NCBI RefSeq assembly: GCF_002287065.1
Contig: NZ_NSJZ01000005.1
Coordinates: forward strand, 186,001 to 250,000
From: Paracoccus salipaludis
Lineage (GTDB): Bacteria; Pseudomonadota; Alphaproteobacteria; Rhodobacterales; Rhodobacteraceae
Length of the DNA: 64,000 nt
Direction of reading: 5' to 3'
Shown here: positions 1 through 8,759 of the stretch, one piece after another
Position numbering within the stretch: position 1 is the first letter of the stretch
How the letters are laid out: every line of letters starts with the position of its first letter
Notes under the pieces: generated by a model
What the model was told of the DNA's origin: nothing
The model's database searches: none
The model's input: only the letters and a program-made list of their open reading frames with translations
Translations under genes and position numbers: made by a program

Positions 1-547
1 GGTTCGAAAAGCAGATGCGCCCGCGCATGTCCAGCAGCACCAGCCCGAAGTCCAGCTGGTTGACCGCCCGCACCAGCCCGGCCACGGCATCATCCTGGTG
101 GGGGTGTCCGTGCACCGAGGCAATCCGCGCCGCCAGCCGAAGCTGGGCGTCGATGGCGGCCACCAGCAGGTCGTAATCCACCGGCTTGACCAGGTAGTCG
201 TCCGCCCCCGCGCGCTTTCCCGCCAGGATGTCCGAGCGGTCCGCAAATCCCGTCAGAAGGATGAAGGGCACGTCGTTCAGGTCCGGCCGCGTCTGGCGCA
301 CCCGGCGCAGGAAGGTCATGCCGTCGATGCCCGGCAGGGTGATGTCCGACAGGATCAGGTCGGCGCGAACGCTGTCCAGCCGGATCAGGGCCGCCTCGGC
401 GCTGGTCTCGGCCAGGACCTCGTATCCTGCCTCGGTCAGCACCGCCGCAAGGTCGTCCAGCAGATCGCCCTCGTCCTCGCAGACAAGGATGATGGCGCGC
501 TCCTCCTCGTCCGGTTCCTGGGCGGGGGGACGCTCAGGCGTCGCCAC
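1..547 (-). CDS. Response regulator with REC domain (partial, 3' end outside window)
   Basis: The visible 182 residues form a receiver domain (about residues 18-135). It has an acidic pair in CEDEGD (residues 23-28), the phospho-acceptor Asp68 in LILSDITLPG, Thr99 in ILLTG and Lys121 in YLVKPVD. From about residue 155 a stretch ending in LLDMRGRICFSN resembles the start of a PAS-like segment, and the output domain is cut off by the window edge. The GTG start overlaps the end of the upstream sensor kinase gene by 14 bp and has a GAGG a few bases before it, so the two should be translationally coupled. It is probably the partner of that kinase. The DNA-binding or enzymatic output cannot be judged from this window. 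Confidence 0.8.
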   Translation of the reverse strand, partial: MATPERPPAQEPDEEERAIILVCEDEGDLLDDLAAVLTEAGYEVLAETSAEAALIRLDSVRADLILSDITLPGIDGMTFLRRVRQTRPDLNDVPFILLTGFADRSDILAGKRAGADDYLVKPVDYDLLVAAIDAQLRLAARIASVHGHPHQDDAVAGLVRAVNQLDFGLVLLDMRGRICFSN

Positions 548-2015
548 GGCGCACCTCTGCCCGGCGGCCGGGCGTCGCGGAGGGGCCGGGGGCGACGCGC
601 GCGGCCATGGTCCCCGCACCCGCCGCCGGAAGCATCAGGTCGAAGCGCGAGCCGCTTTGCCCGTCGCTGGTGACACGGATCGTCCCGCCCTGGATCTCGG
701 CCAGCCTGCGGGCCAGCCACAGCCCCACGCCGCTGCCCGGCTGGCCCGTCGCGCGCGCGCCCCGCCAGAAGCGCTGAAAGATCGCCTCCTGATCGGCCAG
801 GGGAATCCCCGCGCCGTGGTCGATGACCGAGATGACGGCCATTCCCCGGACCTCGGCCGCGCAAAGTTCGACCGGGTTGCCGGCGGGCGAGTACTTCAGC
901 GCATTCTCGACAAGATTGGCCAGCGCGTGAAAGGCAAGGACGGGATCGCAGAGGATGCGCATCCCCGCCGGACCCTCGGGCAGGACAAGGCGCTGGCGCC
1001 CGTCCCCCATTCCCTCATGCGCCATGATCATGCCGACCAGATCCTGCAGCGGGACCGGACGGGGGTGAAGCAGGGGCGTCCCGCCCTCGACCGCGCCGGC
1101 CAGCATGGCCTGGTCCATGAACCGCAGCACCTGGCTGACCTGCCGCCTGATCCGCAGCAGGGCCGCGCCGTCCTGCGGCCGCTGGGCAAGGTCGGGACGC
1201 GACAGCATCCGCTGCGCGGCGCTGTCGATCACCGTCAGCGGCGCGCGCATCTGATGCGCGATCACGGCGGCGATGTTGCGCAGATAGGCGGCAGAATCGC
1301 AGGCGCGCTGAAGATCCAGCTGAAGCTTGCGGTCGTCCTGGACGCGCCGCAGCGTCCACAGCAGGCACGAGACCAGCCATGCCAGCCCCAGAAGCCCCGC
1401 CAGCACGGCCGCCGCCCCCAGCACGAGGATGCCGTAAAGCCGCGCCGCCCTTTCGGCCTGCTGGGCCTGGTGGGCGCCCTGGACACGCGCCCCGGCCCGG
1501 CTCAGCGTCCGTTCCAGCTCGGTAAGCCTGGCGGCCAGACCGGCGAGGTCGCCCGGGCTGTAGGCAACAACCGCCGGATCGCGGTCGCGCAGCTGGATCA
1601 GGGCGTTGGCGATTTCGTCGTCCAGGACGGCCGCCGCCGCAGGACGGTCGCGCAGCACGGGTTCGAGCTGGTCCAGGCGGCGCAGCAGCAGGTGGTAAAG
1701 CCGGATGAACTCCTGTCTGGCGGCGGGGTCCCCCGCATGATGCTCGGCGGCCTCGTTCAGCCGCAGGGCCTCGACCGCCGCCTGGGCGTAAAGCCGGGGC
1801 ATGTCGGCCGTCGGGTCCTGCAGCGGGCGCGCCTCCATCCGCCACAATTGCACCGAGGCGAAGACCGTCACCGCCAGCGCCGCCGCGATCAGCAGAAGCG
1901 GCAGCACAAGGCCGGGGTAGGACGCCAGCGCCTGGACGGGCAGATGGCCCCGGACCTCTGCCGGCTCGTCATCCGGCGCCGCAGCCGATGTCCCGTCGAT
2001 CACCTTGCTTGCCAT
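534..2015 (-). CDS. Membrane-bound sensor histidine kinase
   Basis: The 493-residue protein has one membrane segment near residues 33-55, a periplasmic stretch of about 140 residues and a second membrane segment near 194-220. A coiled linker leads to a HisKA domain with the phospho-accepting His254 in IAAVIAHQMRAPLT and then a HATPase domain with N-box LVENALKYS, G1 DHGAGIP and G2 GSGVGLWLARRL. The ATG at 2015 is chosen because AGGGAA lies about 9 bases upstream; an in-frame GTG at 2063 would add 16 residues. It lies 84 bp after the aminotransferase gene on the same strand and overlaps the response regulator. A role in controlling the polysaccharide locus is inferred from position only; the periplasmic signal is unknown. 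Confidence 0.85.
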   Translation of the reverse strand: MASKVIDGTSAAAPDDEPAEVRGHLPVQALASYPGLVLPLLLIAAALAVTVFASVQLWRMEARPLQDPTADMPRLYAQAAVEALRLNEAAEHHAGDPAARQEFIRLYHLLLRRLDQLEPVLRDRPAAAAVLDDEIANALIQLRDRDPAVVAYSPGDLAGLAARLTELERTLSRAGARVQGAHQAQQAERAARLYGILVLGAAAVLAGLLGLAWLVSCLLWTLRRVQDDRKLQLDLQRACDSAAYLRNIAAVIAHQMRAPLTVIDSAAQRMLSRPDLAQRPQDGAALLRIRRQVSQVLRFMDQAMLAGAVEGGTPLLHPRPVPLQDLVGMIMAHEGMGDGRQRLVLPEGPAGMRILCDPVLAFHALANLVENALKYSPAGNPVELCAAEVRGMAVISVIDHGAGIPLADQEAIFQRFWRGARATGQPGSGVGLWLARRLAEIQGGTIRVTSDGQSGSRFDLMLPAAGAGTMAARVAPGPSATPGRRAEVRRGDA

Positions 2016-2099
2016 CGGCAGATTCCCTGCTGAAACCGGGACGGGCCGGATGCCATCATGCACCTGCGCCCCGGATTGACCAAGACCCGATGCGGCCGA

Positions 2100-3272
2100 T
2101 CAGGCGGCCGCATCGGCGCAGACTTCGGCCAGGGCCGAGGAAACCGCATCCAGCTCGCCCTCGCTCCAGGTCGGGTCGACGAGCAGGCACAGGCTCGTCT
2201 CGCCCAGGGACTGCGCCACGGGCAGGGCCTCGGGCGGATGCAGGCCGGGCGCGGCGAAGATCGCCTCGCGGTAGATTTCCGAGCAGCTGCCCGTCAGGAT
2301 CGGCTGGCCGCGCGCCGCCATGGCGGCCAGGATGCGGTCGCGGCTCCAGCCGGGGGCCAGCCGCTCGGGGCGGAGAAAGGCGTAGAAGCGGTACCAGGCA
2401 TGGGTCACGTCCTCGGGCGGCAGGGGGATGCGCAGCAGGTCGCTGTCCGCCAGCGCCGCCGCCAGCCGCAGCGCGTTGCGCGCGCGGGCGGCCTGCCATT
2501 CTGGCAGACGCTTCAGCTGGACGCGGCCCAGCGCGGCCGAAGGGCCGGTCATCCGCAGGTTGGTGCCCGGCCCCGCCGCGTGCAGCCAGCGGAATCCGGG
2601 CGGCGGGTCCTTCTGGAACACCAGGGCGCGGTCCTTGCCGTGGTCCTTGAAGCTCCAGATCCGGTCGAACAGGGCGTCGTCGTCGGTGACGATCATGCCG
2701 CCCTCGCCGCCCGTGGTCATGATCTTGTCCTGGCAGAAGCTGTAGGAGCCGAGCGTTCCGAAGCCCCCCACGGGCCTGCCGCCGATGGCCGCGCCATGGG
2801 CCTGGGCGCAGTCCTCGATCACCCAAAGCCCGTGCCGCGCGGCCAGGTCCATGATGCCCGCCATGTCGCAGGGCCAGCCGGCGAGATGGACGGGGATGAT
2901 GCCGCGCGTGCGGGGCGTGATCAGGGGCGCGATGGTCTCGGGCGTGATGTTCTGGCTGTCCGCGTCCACGTCGGCGAAGACGGGCACGCCGCCCCCCAGC
3001 AGCACGCAGGCGGCCGAGGCGACGAAGCTGCGCGGCGTCACGATCACCTCGTCGCCGGGTTGCAGGTCCAGCGCCCGCAGGGCCGCGTCCAGCGTCACCG
3101 TGCCGTTCGCCATGGCGATGGCGTGGGCGGTGCCGACGTGATCCGCGAACTCGCGTTCGAAGGCCGCGACGTCGGGGCCGGTCCAGGCGTTGACGCGGCC
3201 CGAGCGCAGCACCGCCGCCACGGCCTCGACCTGTTCCTCGTCATACTCGGGCCAGAAACGGGTTCGGTGCAT
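2100..3272 (-). CDS. DegT/DnrJ/EryC1/StrS-family sugar aminotransferase
   Basis: This is a full-length (390 aa) PLP-dependent sugar aminotransferase of the fold-type I DegT family, which converts a keto NDP-sugar to an amino sugar. The Schiff-base lysine is Lys183 in SYSFCQDKIMTTGGEGG. The PLP-binding Asp154 and Gln157 sit in VIEDCAQAHGA, and the substrate/PLP loop MANGTVTLDAAL is near residue 54. It follows the PIG-L deacetylase gene by 3 bp in a leftward operon with an N-formyltransferase-like gene and an initiating sugar transferase. It likely supplies a 4-amino-4,6-dideoxy sugar made from the keto product of the membrane dehydratase at 16369-18354; this link is inference. Confidence 0.88.
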   Translation of the reverse strand: MHRTRFWPEYDEEQVEAVAAVLRSGRVNAWTGPDVAAFEREFADHVGTAHAIAMANGTVTLDAALRALDLQPGDEVIVTPRSFVASAACVLLGGGVPVFADVDADSQNITPETIAPLITPRTRGIIPVHLAGWPCDMAGIMDLAARHGLWVIEDCAQAHGAAIGGRPVGGFGTLGSYSFCQDKIMTTGGEGGMIVTDDDALFDRIWSFKDHGKDRALVFQKDPPPGFRWLHAAGPGTNLRMTGPSAALGRVQLKRLPEWQAARARNALRLAAALADSDLLRIPLPPEDVTHAWYRFYAFLRPERLAPGWSRDRILAAMAARGQPILTGSCSEIYREAIFAAPGLHPPEALPVAQSLGETSLCLLVDPTWSEGELDAVSSALAEVCADAAA

Positions 3273-3275
3273 GGC

Positions 3276-3959
3276 TCACTCCACCAGGCGGATTGCGACA
3301 AAGGCCTCGGCCGCGGCGCGGTGGACGGTCGCGCCGCGCAGGGTCGCCAGCGCCCTCAGCGCGGCGACCGAGCGTTCGTGGGGCGGCGCGCGCTGCTGGC
3401 TGGCGAACAGGGCGAAGGCGTCGAGCTTGCGGTCGAGCGTGGCCGAGATGTCCACGAACAGGTTCGGCAGGAAGGCCGGGGACAGGTAGGGCGCGTTCCA
3501 GTTGGTTTCCGACAGCGTCTCGTAGGCGAGGACCCGGCGGGGATAATGCTGCTGGTGGGGCCGGGCCGCGACCAGCGCCGACAGGAAGCAGAGCTGGTGG
3601 TCCAGGTGGATGTCGCCCGGATGGGGGGCGAAGACCGTCACCGGATCGACCGCCCGCACCAGCCCGCCGATGGCGGCGTTCAGGTCGGCATGGGCCATTT
3701 CCCCCAACTCGGCCGCAGGGCAGTCGAGGAAATGCGTCTGCGTGATCCCCAGGGCATGATGCGCGGCATCGGCCTCGGCCCGCACGGTGCGGGCCTGCTC
3801 CGGCGAAAAGCGGGGCGCGCGGCCGGTGGTGACGATGGCCACGTGGACCTCGGCCCCCGCCTCGGCCAGCCGGGCCATCGTGCCGCCGACGCCCAGCACC
3901 TCGTCATCCGGGTGGGGGGCCAGGACCAGCACCGGACCCCCGCCGTCAAGCAGCCCCAT
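3276..3959 (-). CDS. PIG-L/LmbE-family zinc deacetylase
   Basis: The 227-residue protein begins with the family hallmark APHPDDEVLG (His16, Asp18, Asp19) and has the second metal-ligand motif PHPGDIHLDHQ around residues 113-123. PIG-L enzymes are metal-dependent N-deacetylases of GlcNAc-type groups. Its 5' end overlaps the formyltransferase-like gene by 14 bp and its stop lies 3 bp before the aminotransferase start, so all three should be co-expressed. In this setting it may remove an N-acetyl group from a sugar intermediate before or after N-formylation. It could instead act on the finished polymer, but no signal peptide is visible, so a cytoplasmic site is more likely. Confidence 0.87.
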   Translation of the reverse strand: MGLLDGGGPVLVLAPHPDDEVLGVGGTMARLAEAGAEVHVAIVTTGRAPRFSPEQARTVRAEADAAHHALGITQTHFLDCPAAELGEMAHADLNAAIGGLVRAVDPVTVFAPHPGDIHLDHQLCFLSALVAARPHQQHYPRRVLAYETLSETNWNAPYLSPAFLPNLFVDISATLDRKLDAFALFASQQRAPPHERSVAALRALATLRGATVHRAAAEAFVAIRLVE

Positions 3960-4863
3960 CGCGCGCGCCCCCCAGCATCTCGTGCCGCCGCGGCGCCGGG
4001 CCGCTCCATTCCGTCAGGTCGAGGCAGCGACCGTCGCCGCACATCACCGTCAGGGCGTTTCCGTCCATGTCCTGCACCTGCCCGGGCAGGCCGATGAAAT
4101 ACCCCTCGCGCGGGTGCAGCCGCGCGGCGGTCACGGCGATGGGACCGCCCGCGCCTGCGGTCAGCGCGCCGGGATAGGGCGGGCCCACGGCGCGGACCAG
4201 CCGCTCGATCTCGGCCGCCGGGCGTCGCCAGTCGATGATCCCGTCCTCGGGGCGGCGGCGGGCGCAGACCGTGGCCCGGGCGTGATCCTGCGGCGTGGCA
4301 GGACGCTCGCCCCGGGCAAGGCGGTCCATCAGCGGCGGCAGCAGCGCCAGCATGGCACCCACGCTGCGGTCGTAAAGCGCGCGCGCGGTCGTGCGGTCGG
4401 GGTCGATAGGAAAGACCGCCTGCGCGGCGACGGGGCCGCTGTCGGTGCCCTCGTCGATCCAGAAGAGCGTGGCGCCCCCCTGACGCTGGCCGGTCAGGAT
4501 GTGCCAGGGAATCACGGCGCGGCCCCGCATCCGGGGCAGGGCCGCGGGATGGAAGCCCAGCACGCCCAGCCGGGGGATCGCCAGGAACTCGGGGCCGACC
4601 AGCTGCGACCAGCCGATGACCAGGATCACGTCGGGCGAAAGGGCACGAATCGCGGCCTGTGTCTCGGGGGCCGAGGTGCGGGTGCTGCGGTGCACCGGCA
4701 CCCCGTGGCGCGCGGCCAGGGGCCCGAGATCGGCGAAATCCGAATGGTTGCCGGCCCGTTCCAATGGCAGCGTCACCACCAGCGCGGGGGCGTGGCCCGC
4801 TTCGCACAGGGCCGCCAGCGCCTGCGCCGAGCCCTCGACCGCGCCCACGAAGACCGAGATCAC
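3946..4863 (-). CDS. Formyltransferase-family protein (sugar N-formyltransferase-like)
   Basis: The 305-residue protein has the N10-formyl-tetrahydrofolate transferase fold. Its core motif GFHPAALPRMRGRAVIPW is at residues 103-120, followed by WIDEGTDSG with the expected catalytic Asp141, 36 residues after His105. Methionyl-tRNA formyltransferases and ArnA carry Asn-x-His at the first site; here it is Gly103-x-His105, so the Asn is missing. The gene overlaps both neighbours (4 bp with the sugar transferase, 14 bp with PIG-L), and with the DegT aminotransferase it suggests formation of an N-formylated amino sugar. It is unlikely to be the housekeeping fmt gene, because no def gene adjoins it and the motif diverges. 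Confidence 0.8.
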   Translation of the reverse strand: MISVFVGAVEGSAQALAALCEAGHAPALVVTLPLERAGNHSDFADLGPLAARHGVPVHRSTRTSAPETQAAIRALSPDVILVIGWSQLVGPEFLAIPRLGVLGFHPAALPRMRGRAVIPWHILTGQRQGGATLFWIDEGTDSGPVAAQAVFPIDPDRTTARALYDRSVGAMLALLPPLMDRLARGERPATPQDHARATVCARRRPEDGIIDWRRPAAEIERLVRAVGPPYPGALTAGAGGPIAVTAARLHPREGYFIGLPGQVQDMDGNALTVMCGDGRCLDLTEWSGPAPRRHEMLGGARDGAA

Positions 4864-5495
4864 GACATGGCCCCCGCCATCTCCATCTCGGGGGGCGCCG
4901 CAGGCTGCTGGTCGCGCAGCCAGTCCTGGGCGGCCCGCAGCCGCCCTTCATGCCGCCGCTCGCCACGCAGGGCGACGCCCAGCGTGTCCCAAAGGATGCG
5001 CAGGTCCAGCCCGAGGCTGCGATGGGCGACATACCACAGGTCCAGCGCCAGCTTCTCGGCGTCGCTCAGCCGGGTGTTGCCGCTGACCTGCGCCCAGCCG
5101 GTCAGCCCCGGCCGCACCGAACTGCGAATCACCCCCGGCGCCCCGAAGCCGCGCAGGGTCGATTCGAGCAGCGGGCGCGGCCCGACCAGCGCCATGTCCC
5201 CCGCGATGATTCGGTCCAGCTGCGGCAGCTCGTCCAGCCGCAGGCGCCGGACGATGCCGCTGACAGGGGTCTGCCGCTGCGCATCGGGCAGAAGCTGGCC
5301 GTCGGGACCCCGGGCCTCGGACATGGTGCGGAACTTGGGAACAAGGATTGCGCGCCCGCCCTGCCCCACGCGCGGCTGGCGAAACATCAGCGGCCGGCCC
5401 AGATGGGCCAGCAGCAGCCCGGCCGTCAGCAGCCGGAACGGCAGGGTCAGCACCAGCAGCGCCCAGACCATGAGCAGTTCTTGCCATCTCGCCAT
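4860..5495 (-). CDS. Initiating sugar-phosphate transferase (PglC/WcaJ C-terminal domain type)
   Basis: The 211-residue protein is a minimal polyprenyl-phosphate phosphoglycosyltransferase. It has an N-terminal re-entrant hydrophobic helix (about residues 8-30), then PLMFRQPRVGQGG, VPKFRTM, the catalytic-region motif LRRLRLDELPQL, NxxxGDMALVGPRPL and RPGLTGWAQVSGN. Such enzymes move a sugar-1-phosphate from an NDP-sugar to undecaprenyl phosphate on the inner membrane and so start repeat-unit assembly. The short size is like PglC, not the large WbaP/WcaJ forms with four extra helices. It heads the leftward operon and is divergent from the glycosyltransferase at 5725. The adjacent amino-sugar genes suggest that the first sugar is an amino (formamido) sugar; this is inference. 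Confidence 0.9.
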   Translation of the reverse strand: MARWQELLMVWALLVLTLPFRLLTAGLLLAHLGRPLMFRQPRVGQGGRAILVPKFRTMSEARGPDGQLLPDAQRQTPVSGIVRRLRLDELPQLDRIIAGDMALVGPRPLLESTLRGFGAPGVIRSSVRPGLTGWAQVSGNTRLSDAEKLALDLWYVAHRSLGLDLRILWDTLGVALRGERRHEGRLRAAQDWLRDQQPAAPPEMEMAGAMS

Positions 5496-5724
5496 TGCGA
5501 AACGCCGTCATCCAATTCAATTGCCAGAATTGCCCGAAAGCCGGGAATTCAACTCAGGATTTAATCCCGGATCGAGCGGCTTCCTTTGGACTCGGGGATT
5601 GAACATCCGTCGAAATCATCATGGATCAGGGATGGGCATAATTTCAAGAATTGTATTTGGCAGAGAACGACAACGGCGTAATGTGCAGGCACGACTCTGT
5701 TGTAGGCCGCACGAGGAACTGCCG

Positions 5725-6897
5725 ATGTCCGAAACCCGGGTCATGCATGTCATCACGGGAACGGCACTTGGCGGGGCCGAAATGATGCTGCTGCGCTATC
5801 TGCGCGCGATGGGGGACGCCCGGGCAGGGCATGTGGTCGTGTCGATGATGCCCCTCGGGGCGTTGGCGGCCGAGATCGCGGCGCTGGGGGTGCCTGTGCG
5901 GACCATGGGCGTTGCGGGCGCCGCGGGACTGCCGGCGGGCGTGATGCGGCTGGTGCGCCTGATCCGCGCACATGACCCCCAGGTGCTGCATTGCTGGATG
6001 TACCATGGCTGCCTTGCCGGCACGCTGGCGGTGCTGGCGGCGCGGCGCGGGGACATCGGGCTTCTGTGGGGGATGCACCATTCGCTGGCCGACCCGCGAC
6101 GGGAAAAGCGGATGACCCGTGCGGTCTTCGCGGCGCTCAGGCGCCTGGCGGGGCGGGCGGACGTGATCACCTACTGCTCGAGGGTGGCGCGCGACCAGCA
6201 CCGGAGGCAGGGGCTGTCGGACGCGCGCGACCGGCTGATCCCCAATGCCATCGACTGCGACGAGTTCAGGCCCGACCCGCAGGCGCGGGCGCGGCTGTCC
6301 GCGCTGGCCGGAATCCCGCCGGGGCGGCTGATCGTCGGCAGCGTCGGGCGCAACCACCCGATGAAGGACCACGCCGCCTTTGCGCGCTGCATCGCCGCGC
6401 TGGTCCGCATGGGCCACGATGTCCATGGCGTCGTCATCGGCGGGGGCCAGCCCGGCGGCCCGGCCGAAAGGCAGGCGGCGGCCGACGGCATCGCCGACCG
6501 GCTGTCCGCCATCGGCCCGCGCCAGGACATCCCGGCGCTGGTCCCGGGCTTCGATCTCTACCTCCTGTCCTCGGCCTGGGGCGAATCGATGCCGCTGGCG
6601 GTGGCCGAGGCGCTGGCCTCGGGCGTGCCGGCGGTGGTGACGGACGTGGGCGACAGCCAGTGGTTGGTGGGCGAGGCGGGCGCTGTCTGCCCGCCGTGTG
6701 ACAGTGAGGCGATGGCGCAGGCGGCGTCCCGCATCCTGTCGCTGCCCGCGGCCCGGCGGGCCGGACTGGGCAGCTGCGGGCGCGAGCGCATGATCGCCCT
6801 GATGTCCATGCCCCATTACGTCGAACTGCACGAAACCGCCTACCGCGACGCCCTGGTCCGTCGCGCGGCACCGAGCCAGCAAGGGGCCGTTGCATGA
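5725..6897 (+). CDS. Glycosyltransferase, GT4/GT-B type
   Basis: The start ATG has a GAGGA 7 bases upstream. The 390-residue protein has the GT-B N-terminal loop GTALGGAEMMLL (residues 11-22), the central VGSVGRNHPMKDH and the C-terminal donor-site motif ESMPLAVAEALASGVP with the EX7E pair, followed by TDVGDS. This is the retaining GT4 arrangement. It is the first gene of the long rightward polysaccharide operon and overlaps the Wzz/BY-kinase gene by 4 bp (ATGA). It probably adds one sugar of the repeat unit to the lipid-linked acceptor on the cytoplasmic face. Donor and linkage cannot be read from sequence. Confidence 0.88.
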   Translation: MSETRVMHVITGTALGGAEMMLLRYLRAMGDARAGHVVVSMMPLGALAAEIAALGVPVRTMGVAGAAGLPAGVMRLVRLIRAHDPQVLHCWMYHGCLAGTLAVLAARRGDIGLLWGMHHSLADPRREKRMTRAVFAALRRLAGRADVITYCSRVARDQHRRQGLSDARDRLIPNAIDCDEFRPDPQARARLSALAGIPPGRLIVGSVGRNHPMKDHAAFARCIAALVRMGHDVHGVVIGGGQPGGPAERQAAADGIADRLSAIGPRQDIPALVPGFDLYLLSSAWGESMPLAVAEALASGVPAVVTDVGDSQWLVGEAGAVCPPCDSEAMAQAASRILSLPAARRAGLGSCGRERMIALMSMPHYVELHETAYRDALVRRAAPSQQGAVA

Positions 6898-8759
6898 ACG
6901 CACCAATGCGCGAAGGCCCGGTCCCAGGCCACTTCGCCTCGCCGGGCGGCGGCTACCGGGCCGAGGACATCCTGAACCTCGTCCGCCGCAACATCTGGCT
7001 GATCCTGGCCATCTGCGCGACAACGCTTGCGGTGACGGCGGGCTACCTGTCGGTCCAGCCCGACATCTACCGCGCCCAGGCCGCGATGGAGCTGACGAAC
7101 TCGGAGGTCCGGCTGAGCCAGATCGACGCGCAGTTCGAAAGCTACGAGCTGAACAGCGCCCGCATCGCCACGGTGATGGACGTCCTGCGCTCGCGCAACT
7201 TCGCCCAGACGGTCGCCACCAACCTGGACCTGTTCGACAACCAGACCTTCCTGCCGCGCCCCCAGGACCAGCCCAAGCCCGACAAGGACACCTGGAAGCG
7301 GATGGTGGTGGACTACCTGCTGGCCTCCTACAGCGTGCATCGCGCGGGCGAGAGCCTTGTCATCACCATCCAGACCGAGGCGCAGGACCCCCAGACGGCG
7401 GCCCGCCTGGCCAACGGCATCGTGCGCAACTTCGTCGAAACCTCGGTCCGCGATCAGACCAAGGTCATCGACAACTCGGTCGCCTACCTGCGCGGCCAGG
7501 TCAACGCCCTGGGCGAGGAGCTGTCCCAGAAGGAGGTCGAGCTGGCCGAGCTGATCCGGACCAGCGCGCTGGACGACGCCGACCTTCCGGTGCAGCTGCG
7601 CCGCGAGCTGAACCACCTGACCTCGGTGCTGGCGAACCTGGAAGGCGACGGGCAGGGCAACAGCACCGAAGCCGGGCAGATCCGCGCCCAGATCGCCACA
7701 CTGGAATCCCGACTGGACGAGCGGACCCGCAACGAACTGGCGAAGAACCGGCTGGAACGCTACATCGACCTGCTTTCGACCCGCTACCAGACGGCGATCG
7801 AGCGGCTGAACGAGATCGAGCCGCGCAAGGACATCCTGCAGGCCGACGCGCGCCAGATCTCCAAGGCCGAGATCCCGGTGGCGCCCGCGGCGCCGAACCG
7901 CGGCGCGACCCTGGCGGTCGTGCTGGCGGCCTCGCTGGTGCTGGGCTTCCTGCTGGCGCTGCTGCGGGGCGCGCTGAACCGGACGGTCGAGGACGGGGCG
8001 CAGGCGACCCAGATCAGCGGCCGGCCCAACCTGGCGACGATCCCCCATGTCCGGCGCCGGGGCGTGCTGGCGCGCCGCCACGACCCGGTGAGCCTGCTGC
8101 GCCGCTTCCCGCGCTCGGGCTTCTCGGAATCGCTGCGCTCGTTCTTCACGATCTGGTCCAGCCAGCGGCGCGAATCCGACGCGCCCAAGCTGGTCATGGT
8201 GACCTCGGCCTCTCAGCACGAGGGCAAGTCCACCATCTCGTCCGCCTTCGCGGCCTCGGCCGCGCTGGACGGGCTGCGCGTGCTGCTGCTGGACTTCGAC
8301 AGCCAGCACGCGGGCGCGTCCGACATCCTGCATGTCCAGGCCGAGGGCCTGCCGGTGGCCGCGCTGGCGGACGGCTCAGCGTCCTGGCGCGACGCGGTCC
8401 GGCCCGTGCCCGACTTCGAGCGGCTGGATGTCCTGAGCTTTCCGGCCGGCACAAGCTGGACCAGCCGGCTGATCTCGACCTTCGCGGCCCGCGTCGTGCC
8501 CGACCTGCGCGAGGAATACGACTTGGTCGTGCTGGACACGCCGCCGGCACTCTCCAGCGCGGACGCCGTCCGCTTCGGCACCATCGCGGACGAGGCGCTG
8601 GTCGTCGTCCGCGCGGGCCAGACCACCGAGGGCGCGCTGCAGGCCACCATCCAGAAGCTCGAGCGCGCGGGCATCGTTGTCGGCGGCACCCTGGTCAACG
8701 ACGTCGAGACGCGCCTTTACCGCCAGCACAGCAACGGCGCAGGCCATGAATACGCGTGA
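6894..8759 (+). CDS. Polysaccharide co-polymerase/BY-kinase (Wzz plus Wzc-like)
   Basis: In this 621-residue protein a Wzz domain with a first membrane segment (about residues 34-53) precedes a long periplasmic coiled coil (about 185-325). A second membrane segment (338-360) follows, then a cytoplasmic P-loop domain. The domain shows Walker A SASQHEGKST (438-447), Walker A' VLLLDFDSQ and Walker B DLVVLDTPP (about 543-551). These are the marks of bacterial tyrosine kinases that regulate chain length and export. The C-terminal tail has only two tyrosines (LYRQ and the final EYA), far fewer than the Tyr cluster of E. coli Wzc. It starts by ATGA overlap with the glycosyltransferase and overlaps the next gene by 14 bp. 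Confidence 0.9.
   Translation: MNAPMREGPVPGHFASPGGGYRAEDILNLVRRNIWLILAICATTLAVTAGYLSVQPDIYRAQAAMELTNSEVRLSQIDAQFESYELNSARIATVMDVLRSRNFAQTVATNLDLFDNQTFLPRPQDQPKPDKDTWKRMVVDYLLASYSVHRAGESLVITIQTEAQDPQTAARLANGIVRNFVETSVRDQTKVIDNSVAYLRGQVNALGEELSQKEVELAELIRTSALDDADLPVQLRRELNHLTSVLANLEGDGQGNSTEAGQIRAQIATLESRLDERTRNELAKNRLERYIDLLSTRYQTAIERLNEIEPRKDILQADARQISKAEIPVAPAAPNRGATLAVVLAASLVLGFLLALLRGALNRTVEDGAQATQISGRPNLATIPHVRRRGVLARRHDPVSLLRRFPRSGFSESLRSFFTIWSSQRRESDAPKLVMVTSASQHEGKSTISSAFAASAALDGLRVLLLDFDSQHAGASDILHVQAEGLPVAALADGSASWRDAVRPVPDFERLDVLSFPAGTSWTSRLISTFAARVVPDLREEYDLVVLDTPPALSSADAVRFGTIADEALVVVRAGQTTEGALQATIQKLERAGIVVGGTLVNDVETRLYRQHSNGAGHEYA

Noticed and set aside
228-2033. 601-codon + strand frame opposite the kinase and regulator genes
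   Set aside because: It is Arg/His/Gln-rich with no domains, the antisense shadow expected in GC-rich DNA; the minus-strand kinase has complete motifs.
3946-4863. Reading as the housekeeping methionyl-tRNA formyltransferase (fmt)
   Set aside because: The NxH motif is changed to GxH, there is no adjacent def gene, and it overlaps sugar genes on both sides.
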